From: Methylobacter sp.
Lineage (GTDB): Bacteria > Pseudomonadota > Gammaproteobacteria > Methylococcales > Methylomonadaceae
Direction: 5' to 3'
DNA length: 36,124 nucleotides
NCBI GenBank assembly: GCA_024636505.1
Contig: JAGXGY010000026.1
Span: 1 to 36,124, forward strand
Shown: positions 35,921 through 36,124 of the stretch, piece by piece
How the letters are laid out: each line of letters begins with the position of its first letter
Numbering within the stretch: position 1 is the first letter of the stretch
The notes under the pieces: generated by a model
What the model saw: the letters and a program-made list of their open reading frames with translations, nothing else
Database searches by the model: none
Told to the model about the DNA's origin: nothing
Translations under genes and position numbers: made by a program

Positions 35921-36124
35921 TAGCTCGTGCTCAACAGAGCGCACGAATTTAACTTGCTCGGGTTTTCGGGATCACACCTAGCCATAGGTATCTACACAAC
36001 TTTAAATATGTATAATCAGTTAGTTAGGGAAATATAGTCGGTTTTCCATAAAGATAATCACTTTTAGCATGTGATTTTTGACGCTCAATGTAGTCAGTTG
36101 TTAACCGGAAATCATGAATAACCC
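35921..36124. other. Intergenic end of window downstream of mnmE
   Basis: A 6-bp hairpin (TCGTGC at 35925-35930, GCACGA at 35941-35946) follows the mnmE stop codon without a T-run, so at best it is a weak terminator. A TATAAT lies at 36011-36016 without a good -35. An ATG at 36114 with GGA just upstream could open the next gene, but only a few codons are visible. In related genomes mnmG, rsmG and parAB often lie beyond this point. Confidence 0.4.

Noticed and set aside
36114..36124. Start of another gene at the right edge
   Set aside because: Only three codons are visible; the ribosome site is weak, so no gene is called.

Overview
The window looks like a chromosomal segment from a gammaproteobacterium, and it spans a probable replication origin. 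The right half has the classical order gyrB-recF-dnaN-dnaA on the minus strand, divergent from rpmH-rnpA-yidD-yidC-mnmE on the plus strand. A cluster of DnaA boxes lies between dnaN and dnaA, and two perfect parS-type palindromes lie at the gyrB/recF junction. Gene complement and moderate GC content would fit a methanotroph-like lineage (Methylococcales), but that placement is inference from general gene flavour, not from a marker.

Left region (1-12.7 kb). The first ~140 bases are the right end of an IS200/IS605-type element, carrying the 3' part of a probable omega/reRNA. It abuts, and apparently supplies the stop codon of, a sensor kinase paired with an OmpR-type regulator. Next come a SulP transporter fused to a beta-carbonic anhydrase, a small unknown membrane protein, a Wzx-like flippase and a second stand-alone SulP transporter; together the SulP genes suggest bicarbonate uptake or inorganic-carbon handling. 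A phosphate-selective porin gene follows behind an array of four 11-bp-spaced Pho half-sites, then a calcium-loop beta-propeller lipoprotein. A Doc-type toxin with an AbrB/MazE-like antitoxin closes the region.

Middle region (12.8-22.7 kb). This is housekeeping: cbpM-cbpA chaperone pair, CPBP protease, ycgL, dcd, mrp divergent from metG, an rnfB-like ferredoxin gene without a membrane anchor, a cytoplasmic-type asparaginase, inorganic pyrophosphatase and thyA. REP-like hairpins of the GTGGGnGCG / GTAGGGGCG type punctuate the intergenic spaces.

Scar (22.7-25.0 kb). Between thyA and lgt, which are neighbours in many gammaproteobacteria, lies about 2.3 kb of decayed DNA. It holds two pieces of a type I restriction N-6 methylase, a broken DUF1289 gene, small unassigned reading frames and a degenerate IS1-family element whose remnant abuts the last codon of lgt.

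I saw no CRISPR array, no tRNA or rRNA and no complete prophage. The most interesting signals are the IS end that terminates the kinase gene (with the omega-RNA guide position lying over the kinase 3' end), the twin parS sites with one encoded inside recF, the candidate oriC, the Pho-box array, and the scar that splits lgt from thyA. I did not find a convincing new multi-gene system.
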